Shown in pieces: positions 22,563-33,696 of a DNA stretch of 62,695 nucleotides (positions within the stretch are counted from its first letter, which is position 1; every line of letters begins with the position of its first letter). The notes under the pieces were generated by a model. The model was not told the origin of the DNA. It searched no databases and was given only the letters and a program-made list of their open reading frames with translations. This DNA comes from Brachionus plicatilis (lineage: Eukaryota > Rotifera > Eurotatoria > Ploima > Brachionidae). The position numbers and the translations under genes are program-made. The DNA is taken from positions 4,766,169 to 4,828,863 of the forward strand of contig QEOQ01000508.1 in the NCBI GenBank assembly GCA_010279815.1, in the 5' to 3' direction.

Positions 22563-23570
22563 TTAAATCATAAATTTATTTATCCAATTTGAATAAAATC
22601 CTACATTAGTGTAAAAAGATGCCATTTTAGGATCGCATAAGTGTTCTCGATTATCAGTTGACATAAAAGTTTGTACAAATGACACAATTCCCAAGAGCAA
22701 CCATTTTTCGTCTTTGTACACAAATAGCGGTCCTCCTGAATCACCACTACAAACAGTAGACATCCTTCTTTGATCAGTTGAATTTTTGTAATCCTCAATT
22801 TGTAATGCACACAAAAGCTTTTTATTTGTTGTTTTTTTTATATGAATCATACACCTTGAATCACTATTGTTTAATAAAGTAAGCTGGGTTTGCTGTAAAA
22901 CTTCCGATGGCTGATTTAACACTCTTAATCCCCATCCAATTACACGAGCCTTGCGCTCCAAAAACTCATCAACTCTGTTGCCACTTGACAAACAAATTGG
23001 TTTAATGTTCTCTTTAAAAATCACCGATTTAGACACCATTAAAATCGCTATATCATTTTCTGTGCTATTTTCATGTATTATAACTTTTGATATTTGATAT
23101 GAATTATTCATGACAATACTAGATAAATCGGTGCGACGATAAAGACCAAAGACAGCGAGAATTTCGCTCGGTTTTTTATTTATTATACAATGGGCTGCAG
23201 TAATTACTACTCTATGGGAAACTAAAACTCCTGCACAAAAGTGATCATAGAGATTTTGATTTTTTAAAAGTCGAAGGGACACAATCCACGGATACATGTT
23301 CGGAGTTGCCTCTAGGCCATTTAAAATACGTGGAAGATGGCTTTTTGTTGAGCATTGACTAAAATTTTGTCCTACAGGTCGTTTTTCTGAATTGTTTTCA
23401 GCTAATAGTTTCTTGCGTTCATTACCTGGATTTTGATTAAGCAGATGTATGGTATTATTGGTTAGTGGCCGATTGCTTGTTGCCAAAATTGTTATCAAAG
23501 TAGATGTGAGAATAAAAAAGATAAAAAAAAATCCCAATACTAGAAGAACAATAAATGTATTTGAATTCAT
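22563..23570 (-). CDS. type II membrane-anchored S1-family serine protease
   Basis: A single uninterrupted 335-residue frame. Residues ~6-30 are a hydrophobic signal-anchor. A short stem (31-72) leads to Cys73 and the activation site R81-ILNG. The trypsin fold follows: TAAHC with His127, ENDIAIL with Asp173, and CSGDSGGP with Ser278, so the catalytic triad is complete; the C-terminus ends in the family-typical SFYTNVGFYSNWI helix. The residue six before the catalytic Ser, which sets primary specificity, is Thr272 and not the Asp of trypsin-like enzymes, so trypsin-like cleavage after Lys/Arg is not expected. Cys73 probably pairs with Cys193 (KPICL), keeping the catalytic domain tethered after activation. 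The lack of introns among intron-rich neighbours suggests retroposition or intron loss. The substrate is unknown. Confidence 0.9.
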   Translation of the reverse strand: MNSNTFIVLLVLGFFFIFFILTSTLITILATSNRPLTNNTIHLLNQNPGNERKKLLAENNSEKRPVGQNFSQCSTKSHLPRILNGLEATPNMYPWIVSLRLLKNQNLYDHFCAGVLVSHRVVITAAHCIINKKPSEILAVFGLYRRTDLSSIVMNNSYQISKVIIHENSTENDIAILMVSKSVIFKENIKPICLSSGNRVDEFLERKARVIGWGLRVLNQPSEVLQQTQLTLLNNSDSRCMIHIKKTTNKKLLCALQIEDYKNSTDQRRMSTVCSGDSGGPLFVYKDEKWLLLGIVSFVQTFMSTDNREHLCDPKMASFYTNVGFYSNWINKFMI

Positions 23571-25643
23571 TGAGAAAAAAAAAATTAAAAATTAATATCG
23601 ATAGTCATTTATATTTATTAATAAAAAAAATTCAAACGTAAATTTTATTATTTACTTCAAAAATTATGCCCAAATAAAATCAGTGTTATTTAATTTGCTA
23701 AGGGCTTTTTTATTTTGTATGTGATCCAAATTCTCTTTGGACTAGTGCTAAACCTATCAAGAACTTGAAAATTTTGATTAAATTTCAAAATTTCTCCAAA
23801 GTCTACCTTTATATTGCATAAGAAAAAAATTTAAATCTCCAAGTTTTAGTTAATAGATTTGAAAAATCTAGATCTTTTGAAATTAATTGTATTTGTAGAT
23901 TTTCTGGTTGCTCATAAAAGGTTTGGTTGGTAACCATTTAGCCTTAATCCTTTTGTTGACGAAATATTTTTGAATTAGCTTTGTCGAGCCAAGAAGCAAC
24001 TTGTCTGCGATTAAGTTCGGCATAAAAACTTTTTTAGGATCTCTTGACACACCAGTTAAAAATTGCTTTTAAGTTTTCATTTTTTTAATTGATTCCACTG
24101 GTAACTTTAAAAAAAAAATTTAAGTTAACAAAATATTCTAAAATTTAAGCCACAAAAAAATAATAAAATTATTACAATTATTTTAAAAAATGCCTAAATT
24201 TTAAAATATTTTGTTTACTTTAAATTTTAATCTCAAAATACCTGCAAAATTTGTTTAAATAAATGATATTTCAAAAGTTTTTTTTTTTGTTTTGCAATAA
24301 AAATAAAAAAAAGATGTTTAAATTATTACCAAATATTTTCATAGTCTAGACTGATACAGCAAATATTTTTTAATTAATGTATTCTTTAAAATAAATTCAA
24401 TTTAAACTCTTTTCTACTAAAATTAAACAGCGTTTAAATTTAATTGCTAACAAAAGCTGTACATATATTTTTATTATTTAAAATAATAATCAGTGCAAAA
24501 AAATTGTTAGAATCAAAACACTCCAATTAATATAAAGTAAGACACAACTATATTTATTTATTTATTTTTATATCATCAAAAATATTAAATTTAGAAGGAT
24601 TTTTTCAAATTTAAATTTTTTTGAGTTAATTCTTAAATTTTGGAAAAAAGTGATTTTTTTTAGTTTGAAGCTATTTGAATGAGCATTGGAACATAAATTA
24701 ATTCTAGCTTAGAAATACCAGTTTTTTTGTCTAAATAATCTAAAAAAAACACTTTTCCAGCCCTTTTTTTTAATTTGGTCATTTGTTTAAATTGCTATTG
24801 AAAATGCTTAGCTTTATAAAAATTTAAAAATTCAACATGAATCTATGCATCTAACTTGAGTTTAAAATTTAGATAAAAACATCAAAAAAAACAATGATCT
24901 AGTCAATCTAACCTTTGATAAAGCCTAGCGCAAAGACACTTTGAGATATGTGCCTAGATTTCAGAATCAATCTTATCGATAGAATATTATGTAACCAAGA
25001 ATAAATTACATAATTAGCATCTTAAATTCACGTTTAGTCGAAGCAACAAAAATGAATCGACTGATTAAATAATTTGTTTAAAATTTAGTTCTGAGCCCTG
25101 AAATGTGTGCAACTAACATTGGATTTATGTATGGCAACAATATAAAGTGAGCGGCGTCACTCTATTATTTAAATTTATGAAAATAAAATCGTTCCATTAA
25201 TTTTATTTTTAAAATAAAAAAATTTTCTCATATAAAAAGGCTTGAGCTTGATGAAGAAAAGAGTCTTTATAAATTTTTCAATAAAGTAAGAAACTAAGCT
25301 TCCAAAAACACACCTTCTCTAACGCAATGTTGCAATTGGCAATTTTCCATCTACCATCTATAACAAAAACATTGTTTACATTTTTCAGTTTTTGTTACCT
25401 AATCTTGAGTTTCATTCAAATAAATTAAAGTATTTAGCATTTATTTTTATATATTTTTATTTATAAAAAGCGGTCCTGCTTGATCTCTTCTAAGAATGAT
25501 AACATTTTAAGCTGAAACCCAAAAAAAAGATCATAAATTGCATTGACCTTTTTTTTTAAGGGGCTCTAAACAAACACTTACCAATGAGTATAAATATTAA
25601 TTTTTAGAATCAATTTTAGATTTAATAATTGCATTCGAACGCC
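23571..25643. other. divergent intergenic region, no gene seen
   Basis: Two kb between the starts of the protease (minus) and the next gene (plus), so it should contain both promoters. It is AT-rich with no ORF of note. A slightly richer block lies at 24905-25150. No specific regulatory motif can be supported. Confidence 0.4.
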
Positions 25644-26526
25644 ATGTACACTCGATTCAAAAGCCAAAAATCAGGTCTCAAGCTGGGCTTGAACAACATA
25701 GCCAGCAATCGAAAAGTGGTTGCTCCATCAAGCAGCATGGCGTCTTCTGTATGCAGCACTATTTCAACATGTAGCTCTAACCTCAGCCTCACTTCCAATG
25801 AGCCCAAATCCCAGAAGACAAGTGGAGAAACATCGCCAATCTATTCCCCTCCAGCATCCATCATTAACTCAGTAATGACTGTCTCCTCTATTCTAGTCGA
25901 CGATAACAACAATTCTTTACCAAACGGCAACCCAAGTCTTGCTGATTCAACCATTATTCCATTTCAATAGTAAGCCAAAATTTTTTGTTTGAAAATTCAT
26001 TTTAAAAAATGACTTCTTTTAAAGTAATGATGATGAAGCAAGAAAAGACAAAAATAGTCATGGCAAAAAGCAAGCAAAAAATGAGTCTTCTTCGGAAGAG
26101 CCTGTTGATCTTACTTGTATTTCTTATGTTAAATCAAGTAGAATAAATATTTATTAAAAAAAATTTAGAATTTATAAATAATTTTTTTTAGTGTGGGATA
26201 AATATTCGAGTGAGATCGGAACTCAAAATGGTCCATTGAAGCACATTGATGAAAATGAGCAGTATCCTCATCTGGATGGTTTTGTTGCCTTTGATTTGGA
26301 ACACTGGTGGGCTGAACGATCTATATCTTCTATGATCAAACAAAACTCTGCTGATAATAGAATCGAAGAGCCCAAAGAAGCCAACAAAAATGTTTTGATG
26401 ACAAACACTGATCCATTGTTCAATGCAGCACTTAAAAAATCATCTTCGAAAATCAACCCCCGACCACATTCAAGCAAGTATCAGCCAATGTCTTCAATGA
26501 ACAACTTCACCCTATGCTTCAGTTAA
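25644..26526 (+). CDS. unrecognised 257-residue protein with a DLEHWW motif
   Basis: Three exons: 25644-25969, 26025-26137, 26192-26526, with GT-AG introns of 55 and 54 bp and consistent phases. The ATG is preceded by an in-frame stop. The first ~110 residues are Ser/Asn/Thr-rich and low complexity (SVCSTISTCSSNLSLTSNEP). The middle is Lys/Glu-rich and ends EEPVDLTCISYVKS. The C-terminal part contains the most conserved-looking segment, YPHLDGFVAFDLEHWWAERS, then another low-complexity end. There is no signal peptide, membrane segment or known domain that I recognise; it looks like an intracellular, largely disordered protein with one short structured motif. Confidence 0.7.
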
Positions 26527-28107
26527 ATTTTTTAACATTATCACTCGGTGCTATTCGACATGAATCGGACACAAAAGCTATTCTCTTTTTGTCTATTGAT
26601 TCATTTCTTAAAACGATTATTTTCGTTTTGTTTTTATTGTCGTTTTTAAATCGATCAAATCGATTTTTATAAAAAAAAAATCTTAAATTTTGACAGAAAT
26701 ATGTAAATTTATTTACGTAAAAATACGAAGTTTTGTTAGTAATTATTTTTTAATACTGGTACCAGAGCTTATCCAATTTAATCTCATTGATGTTTTTTTT
26801 TTCAGGTATGACAAAAGTCTATTCTAAAATTCTCTTGGTTGATGTATTGATAATCTTAAAAAATAATCCGAGATCTTACATGTGAAATTTTTTTTTTTTG
26901 GTCAGCTTTTTTAAAACACAATGAAGCTACGATATATCAATTGAACAAGGATACACTTTCTTAGGAAGTTGTCTTTTTTATTACATAATCATCATTTGTT
27001 TTTTTTTTTTTAAAGTAAAGTAAAAATGCATCATCAATGTTATCTGAAATTTTGATATTTTGAAATATTTTTTATCAATAAATTATTCATGTCACTTATT
27101 TTATTTAAAAAATTTAATTTTTTACTTGGGTTCGTTATTGAGAAAAAAAAGAAATTATGAAATTTTTGAAAAATTTTAAAATAAAAAGTTTTTGAATCAA
27201 TGGAAGCTTTAATTCAAAAAGTTTATAATTCAAAAGAAAAATATGATATTCTATCAGAGCGGTTTAAAAAACCAGTTTTTAGACCTATTTTTTTTTTTAT
27301 ATTTATAAATATTAAAATCTGGTTTAATCTAGGAAGCTTAGAGAAATTGTTTATTTTATTTGCAGATTTTTATAAAAAAAAGTTTGGAAGCCTCTGAAAA
27401 TTTTAATCTAAGCTTTTTTAATTGAGAAAATTTTTTTTTTGTTAAAATACTGCCTAGTGTTAATAAAGTAATTGCCGTGATTTTTGGAGTTTTCCTCATT
27501 ACTTATGAGAAAAAATGTTGAAAAAAGAATATCAAAATAATTATTTTGCTAACGAAAAATTTAAAAACAATTTAAATTTGTTTTTATCTTTAAATTCCTA
27601 TACTCCACAACCAAAACAATACTACTACTTCTGTATTTTTACAAAATTTTCCAAATGTCTTTTTGTTTAAAAAATAATTAAATAGCCCATAAAAAAGTGG
27701 GACAACAATTTATTGAAGATTTTGAATAATTTTAGAGTTTATTCCAATGAAACCAGGTAAACTTGAAGAAAAATTCGCTTACAGCCTTATTAATTTCTTC
27801 TAGAGAAAATTTAATAAATTTTCTTTAATTTTTTAGTCTTTTGTTGTATTTGCCTCAAAGAATAATTTTATCAATTGTCGATTTAACTTTTTTAGCTTCC
27901 TTTCCAGTTTCTTTATATTCAAATTTAACGAATCTCAGCTTACTGTTTGCTTTGGTGAAAAGTAAATTTGGAATGTTGTTTTAAAAGACAAAGTTCTCTT
28001 CAATCTTTATTTACAGCGTTTTAATTTGAATTATTTTTACACAGATTAAAAATTAATTAAATTTTTAAGTTAATTAAAAGATTCATTATTTTTCAGAAAT
28101 AAAAGCG
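26527..28107. other. intergenic, no gene seen
   Basis: AT-rich. Minus-strand readings near 27960-27840 and 27800-27720 give short Lys-rich fragments that could be transposase relics, but no motif is firm enough to name. The right end is the 9-bp target duplication of the foldback element that starts at 28108. Confidence 0.35.
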
Positions 28108-28798
28108 GGTTTTGTGAATATTGGAACAAAGAACAAAAACAAAAATTTTAAAATGAAATAACTTTTATACTAAGAGTCTTGAAATTGTTCTGAAAAATGT
28201 ATCAGCTGATACAAGACATTGTGAAATTTGGTACAAAAAACAAAAACAAAATATTAAAAGTGCCAAAGTTTAAGTTATGAAAGACCAAAACATGTTCTGT
28301 AAATTGTAGCAAATGATACATCCTTTGTACCACTAATATGCTGATTCTGCAAAATTCTGCAATAAATATGCAGAACTCAGAAAATTTTGAATTTGGGAGA
28401 TAAAATTATATTAAAAATCCAATTTAACTTAAAGTGGTGGTACAAAGGATGTATCAATTGTTACAATTGACAGAACATGTTTTAGTCTTTCATAACTTAA
28501 GCTTTGGCACTTAAATATTTTGTTTTTGTTTTTAGTACCAAAATTCACAATGCCCTGATACAAGCTCTGTACCAACAAAATTAAGTTTCTACATAAGTTC
28601 TGCAAGTCTGCAAAGAACTAAATGAATAAGAAATTCATTAAAATAAAATTGCAGAGTTATTGCAGAAACCAAACTTGGTTGGTACAAAGTTTGTATCAGC
28701 TGATACATTTTTCAGAACAATTTTTAGACTCTTAGTAAAAAAGTTATTTCATTTTAAAATTTTCGTTTTTTTCTCTTTGTTCCAAAATTTACAATGCC
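28108..28798. mobile_element. outer foldback element with 9-bp target duplication (Mutator-like)
   Basis: The 691-bp element starts GGTTTTGTGAATATTGG and ends CCAAAATTTACAATGCC, an imperfect inverted repeat, and is flanked by ATAAAAGCG on both sides (28099-28107 and 28799-28807). Its arms (28108-28214 and about 28675-28798) are long inverted repeats containing GTATCAGCTGATAC. The centre is occupied by a second member of the same family. Nine-base duplications point to the Mutator (MULE) superfamily. No coding sequence. Confidence 0.85.
28215..28554. mobile_element. inner 340-bp foldback element of the same family, 9-bp target duplication
   Basis: It starts GACATTGTGAAATTTGGTAC and ends GTACCAAAATTCACAATGCC (one mismatch in the first 11 terminal bases), and is bounded by CTGATACAA at 28206-28214 and 28555-28563. 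It is inserted in the GTATCAGCTGATACAA sequence of the outer element. The central part contains one unit of the CTGCAATAAATATGCAGA motif that is expanded in the copy at 56385. Confidence 0.88.
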
Positions 28799-29010
28799 AT
28801 AAAAGCGCTTTAGCTTGAATTCATAAAATTAAAACAGGGTGTCAAAATAATGCTTCCGGTATTAACTAAATTAATTGAAAAAAAAAAATTTTTAATAACA
28901 AAAATGCTTTATTTTATTTAAAATATACAAAATTTTAATTTTACATTAGCAAAAATAAGGCTCGAATAAATGCAAAAAGTAATTTAGTTAATAAACACTG
29001 TTATTGGAAT

Positions 29011-31637
29011 TTAATAAAATCTAATTATAAAATAAAATAAAATTGAGAGAAAATTAATATTCGATTTTTGAATTATATTCGAATTATTAGATGAGCAACT
29101 ACCTGAGTATTTGAATATAATTGTTTGGTCATCCCTGTTTAATCTATTTGAAAGCATTGCCGACGCTGATATAGAATATCCATTTGAAATATAATTTTTA
29201 TAATTATTCACAAATTTATTAATTTTTACTCTATTTAGACAAGAATTTAAGGAATAGTCATCGCTAATCTTTAGGTGATTATTTCCAGTCTCCCAAACAG
29301 AACACGTGATCGAATTATCAAGAGAATTTAGCTGTTTACTTAATACAACAAAGACTTGGTCGTTGGTTTCGCCTGGCACGTTTGTACCATCTATGTTCCA
29401 TGTTGCCAAGCATAAACGGTTGGTTTCGGATTCAATTATTGGAAGTTTGGAATCAAAATAGATGTTGTGAGTAAAATATTTTAAAGAATAGGGTGAATTT
29501 GAATTTCTCCTCGTTCTCAAATGATCCTCAGAATCAAGATTAAATTTGCATTTTTTGAAAATTGTGTAATCTATTGATCTACAGCCAATTTTGAGAAAGT
29601 GTTCGCATTCTGGTTCTGTATTGTAATCGTCATCGAACACCATACTAAATTGATTCTCTTTACCAAGTGTACTTCTTTTTTTAATCAATTGCTCTTTATC
29701 ACTTGATAGCTGGTAAACACGATTGCTAAATGGACACTCGACCCCAATATTAGAATCAACTTAATAAATTAAATCTCATTAAAATAAAGTCTAGAAAAAA
29801 ATTAATCATTTTTTTATTACCAAAAAATAAATCTTCATAGATAATGTCTTTGTACAGACACTGCTGAGTGAACGGATCGTAATTAGCTTAAATAATTGTA
29901 ACAAAAAAAATTGAAAAATAATTATTTATTTTGTTTTTAATTTACCATATTTTAAATGAATTATAAAATTGGATCTAAAGTGAATTGATAAACATTGTTT
30001 TTTCGAAGAACTAAATTTAAAAAAAAATATTTTTTTTTTTCAAATTAAATGAAAAAAAATCAATTTACCATTCATTCAAATTATTGATTAAAAATTGAAA
30101 TTCATAATTTTTTAAATCGCTCTGCTCGGATGTATCTATTTCGTTATTGTTCATAAAATGCTTAGTCAAAGTTTCAACACATCCAAATTTATGTTCTAAA
30201 TTGTCCGCTTGGCTATTAATTTTCAAGTGGTTTCTATTAGAACTTTTTATTTTGAGTATTTTAGAGTGGCTCTTAAACAAATATTTTGTTTGATCTAAAC
30301 TAGACCACTTTTTGTTAAATATTTTGGGAAATTTGCATTTCAAATCGCCTTTGGCCGAGTTAGAGCTATCTTTTGAAACTTTTTTTTTTTTATTTAAAAA
30401 TTTAAAACTTTAAAGCTAAAAATTAAAATCAAGCTTACTCTTAGCTAAAGTAAAACTGTTGGAACCATCTGATGTGGTGTAAAATTCTCTACAAAGCTCA
30501 TCATCGCTTAGACTTAATTGAATCAGGTTATTTCTCGGATTTAGAACATTGTTATTCTGATTTTTAAATGGTCGGTCCAAATCTTTATAGACCATGCATT
30601 TGAATTTTTTACTCAAAATCAAATCTTCTTTTTTCTGCTCATTTTCTTGCACAATTAAATAGTTCAAGTTTCCCTCATTCCAATGAGCTATGCATTTGGC
30701 GCTCATTCCCTCTTCGTTTTTAGCTCCAAAATCTCTTCTAGACTCTTTATTTGTGCCAAAACAATCTTGGAAATTGAATCTCAACATTGTGTTATCCGAA
30801 CATCTGGCAATAATGTCCGATCCAGGTTTTGTAATGCACGCTTTGGGCTCTGGCACATCAATGAGCCCAAAAGATGGCTGATTTGGTGAACGTTTGCTTT
30901 TTGAATAAATTTGATACGACTCGGTGAAAGGACATTTTTCTGGTACTGAATTTTCTAAAAAAAAAATCAATTATTTTAATCTTTCTCCAAAGTACAAAGA
31001 GATTCGTGCAAAACAAGTCGCTCTTTTAATATGACAGAGTAAATTTTTACCTCGGATCATGGTCAACAAAGGTAGGTCTGGTGTCAACATGTCACATAGA
31101 TCTTCAAATTTTGTTAACTCTTCATCGCAATGAGCTTTAAAATGAAGTTTATTAAAATTTTTGAACAAAAAAAAAATACAAAAATTACTTTCTCTAAATT
31201 GAATTACATTGAAGTGTCGCTGAATAACAAACAGACATTTGAAGCATTTTTCATGCCTAAATAAAAATAGTAAAATTAAGACCAAAAAAGGCTAATAAAA
31301 AAAAAATTATTCTTACCTATTATAGAAGAAGTAGCGCTCGTCTTTTTGGTTAATGCATCTTCCTCTATTTAAAAAGTGATTTTTATCTATCAACTTGTGC
31401 TGAAAAGCTTCATATTTGCTGGAAACAGTTGCCGAATTGAATATATAGCTTGCCTTGTCGTTAAAGGCAAGCTTTTGCTGCTGATTTGACCATGTGCCGG
31501 ACCAAGATGCTGGTAAAATGCAGCCTTGACCCCAGTTGACTTAAAACATTAATTAAGCAAAAAATTAAACTTTTTTTTATTTACTCACTGTAAAATACTA
31601 AAATTTTGAAAAATAAAAAAAATATGTTCCGACACAT
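29011..31637 (-). CDS. secreted Cys-rich protein of the DUF7042-7045 type
   Basis: Nine exons on the minus strand: 31637-31589, 31539-31317, 31256-31189, 31134-31051, 30954-30439, 30378-30069, 30010-29946, 29886-29821, 29759-29011; every phase matches and the sum is 709 residues. A hydrophobic leader (MCRNIFFLFFKILVFY) is followed by a GCILPASWSGTW start, a GRCINQKDERYFFYNR block and a HEKCFKCLFVIQRHFNVIQF block. Two later repeats each begin CPF and contain an IARCSDNTMLRFNFQDCFG-like or CRSIDYTIFKKCKF core and a CIAHW / CLATW core. This arrangement matches the uncharacterised arthropod/protostome extracellular family annotated as DUF7042-7045. The last ~15 residues are hydrophobic, so a GPI anchor or membrane end is likely. 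The acceptor of exon 6 is weak and an alternative 9 bases downstream keeps the frame. Molecular function is unknown. Confidence 0.8.
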
Positions 31638-33062
31638 TGTAGCGAGTTAGAAAATGCACTTGGATTTAACAAGCTCAAAAACATTCATTCTGCCAGTGCG
31701 TCTTGTTTATTGATGATATTGGTCAACTTTTGTCTAAAAAGAATGCAAATTTTGTTATATTTTGAATTTAAATTATTATTAATCGCATGAAAAAATTCAA
31801 AGATTAATGAAAAAAAAATAGTTTGTTTTATTCGCTTGAGTGAACTTCTGTTTTAAATTATTCAAATAAAAACAAAAAATAATTAAAACGATATCAGATC
31901 TTAGTCACACGATACAACCACTACTAGATAATGTCCCTGAGAATTGGCAAAACCGTCTCATGAAATCAGCAGAGAGTTGAAAACTATGTTTACATTGTGT
32001 TGACATGAGATAAAAAAAGACCGAGCTAGCTCGAGTCCAGTCCAACTAACCATTGATACTCTACGCACTAAAGAAAAAACAAGTCCCAAAAATACGGATA
32101 TTGGTCTGTAATTTAATATTTAGGACCAAAGGTTGTTTAACAGGAAGAAAATCGATAAAATTCAATTAGCTTAGATTAAAGTATTATTTCAACACGTAGC
32201 CAAAGCTAAATGACCATTTTGTCTAACTGCTGGCTTAAATAGCTTGCTAGTCTAGCTTAAGTCATGTCTGCATTTATTTTCAATTAAAATTTTAATTATT
32301 TAAAGGTGATTAGTACTCGCATGATCTTAAATAAATTTTTTTTCTTAATCAACTTTAAGATGAGATCAAACAAAAATTTAAAGACCCAAATGTTTGAGAA
32401 ATGCACGAAACCCCGATATGGGTCAAGTCTTATTTTGAAAATAAAAATGAAATTAAACACTAATCGAGCGCATTAATTGCGTAGCCTTGTATCACTTAGA
32501 CTAGACATCCTAAAAATTAATTAAAATTCCATCAATTTTAGTATTTATTTTTCAGGTAATGAGAGAGAATATTATCTCGATTCGAATCAGTCTTATTATT
32601 TATTCCAAAATGATCTTGTATCGATTTTATTTTGTGTTAGAAAAAAATGAAAATTGTTAATAATGGTTACAAGTCATCTGTCATTTAATAAATTTAAGAC
32701 AAATTTTCAAATTTATTTATTTGGTGTCATATTAATTTTATTTTTGTATTGAATAAATGGTTCTTGTCGATTAAATGCACAATCGATCGAAATTTTTTTT
32801 ATTAAAATAATTTCAATAAATTTCATTAGTAAAAAAAAATTTTTTCTCTACCAAAATTATCTTAATAATAATTTTAAATTTGAATTGTGAAAAAAATAAT
32901 GAGATAGAAATTAATTCTGACAGATTAGGATTATGTGAATTAATCTAGTGATTAGTAAAGATGGAAAAAAATTTGTGGTCAAACTTTTATTTTTGTATTG
33001 AAAACAGTGCAAGAAATTTTTTAATTATTTTTATACGCCATTGCTAAATTTCGTACAGAACT

Positions 33063-33301
33063 TACAATACAAAAAAGTTAACTTTTGTTCTTGTGGTCAA
33101 AAACTTATTCTGTATAAGTAACAAAGTGTAAGTTTGTAAGTTTAACTAATTAATTGCGTATTTAATTTCAATACTCTTAGATAGCGTGCGATTTTGCAGA
33201 AAGTTGCAGAGTTATTGCAGACTTTTGCAGTTGGTCTAAAAAAATTAATAAAAAAAGTTTTTGACCATAAGAAGAAAAGTTAACTTTTTTGTATTGTAAA
33301 A
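33063..33301. mobile_element. MITE-like inverted repeat element with perfect 25-bp ends
   Basis: TTACAATACAAAAAAGTTAA(CTTTT) near 33063-33087 is repeated exactly in reverse complement at about 33277-33301. The similarity continues imperfectly inward (TTGTGGTCAAAAACTT versus AAGTTTTTGACCATAA). The interior contains TTGCAGAGTTATTGCAGA, a motif also seen in the foldbacks at 28.6, 56.5 and 59.2 kb. No clear target duplication was found. Confidence 0.7.
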
Positions 33302-33577
33302 GCCACTAAGAAAAGTTATTTATTAAAACATTTTTTTAAAATTAAATTTTTTGTAGAATTTTTTTTTATCAAGATAAAAATTAATAACAATCATATCTAA
33401 ATTTAAAAAAATATTTATTAATAAATTTTTTTGGAATAAAAGTAAAAATTTCTCTCCAATTTTTTACCACCCAATATCACATGTACATTATCTATCATTA
33501 TAGCTGAGCTAGTAAATGTATAAAAAGTATATTGTAACATCTTAGAAGTTCGAAACCAGAATTTTTTAAAAGTCACA

Positions 33578-33696
33578 AGTCTTAATTCAAGTCCAAGTCC
33601 GGACTTAAATTTTTTTGTTTAAAGTCCAAGTTTAACTTTAATCTAAAATTTAAATTTTTCTTAATTTAAGTCCGGACTTGGACTTGAATTAAGACT
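33578..33696. repeat. perfect 34-bp inverted repeat with internal AAGTCCGGACTT palindrome
   Basis: AGTCTTAATTCAAGTCCAAG... at 33578-33611 is matched without error by its reverse complement at 33663-33696, separated by ~51 bases. Each arm itself contains the palindrome AAGTCCGGACTT, so several alternative folds exist. Weaker pairing extends to about 33565 and 33703. Probably a foldback transposon relic. Confidence 0.75.

Noticed and set aside
27200..27397. 65-codon forward frame
   Set aside because: Phe/Ile/Lys-rich reading of A/T runs with no splice partners or conserved motif.
27700..27990. Minus-strand protein-like fragments (LSLEEINKAVSEF; KANSKLRFVKFEYKETGK)
   Set aside because: They could be transposase remnants but contain no diagnostic catalytic residues and frames are broken, so no feature was called.
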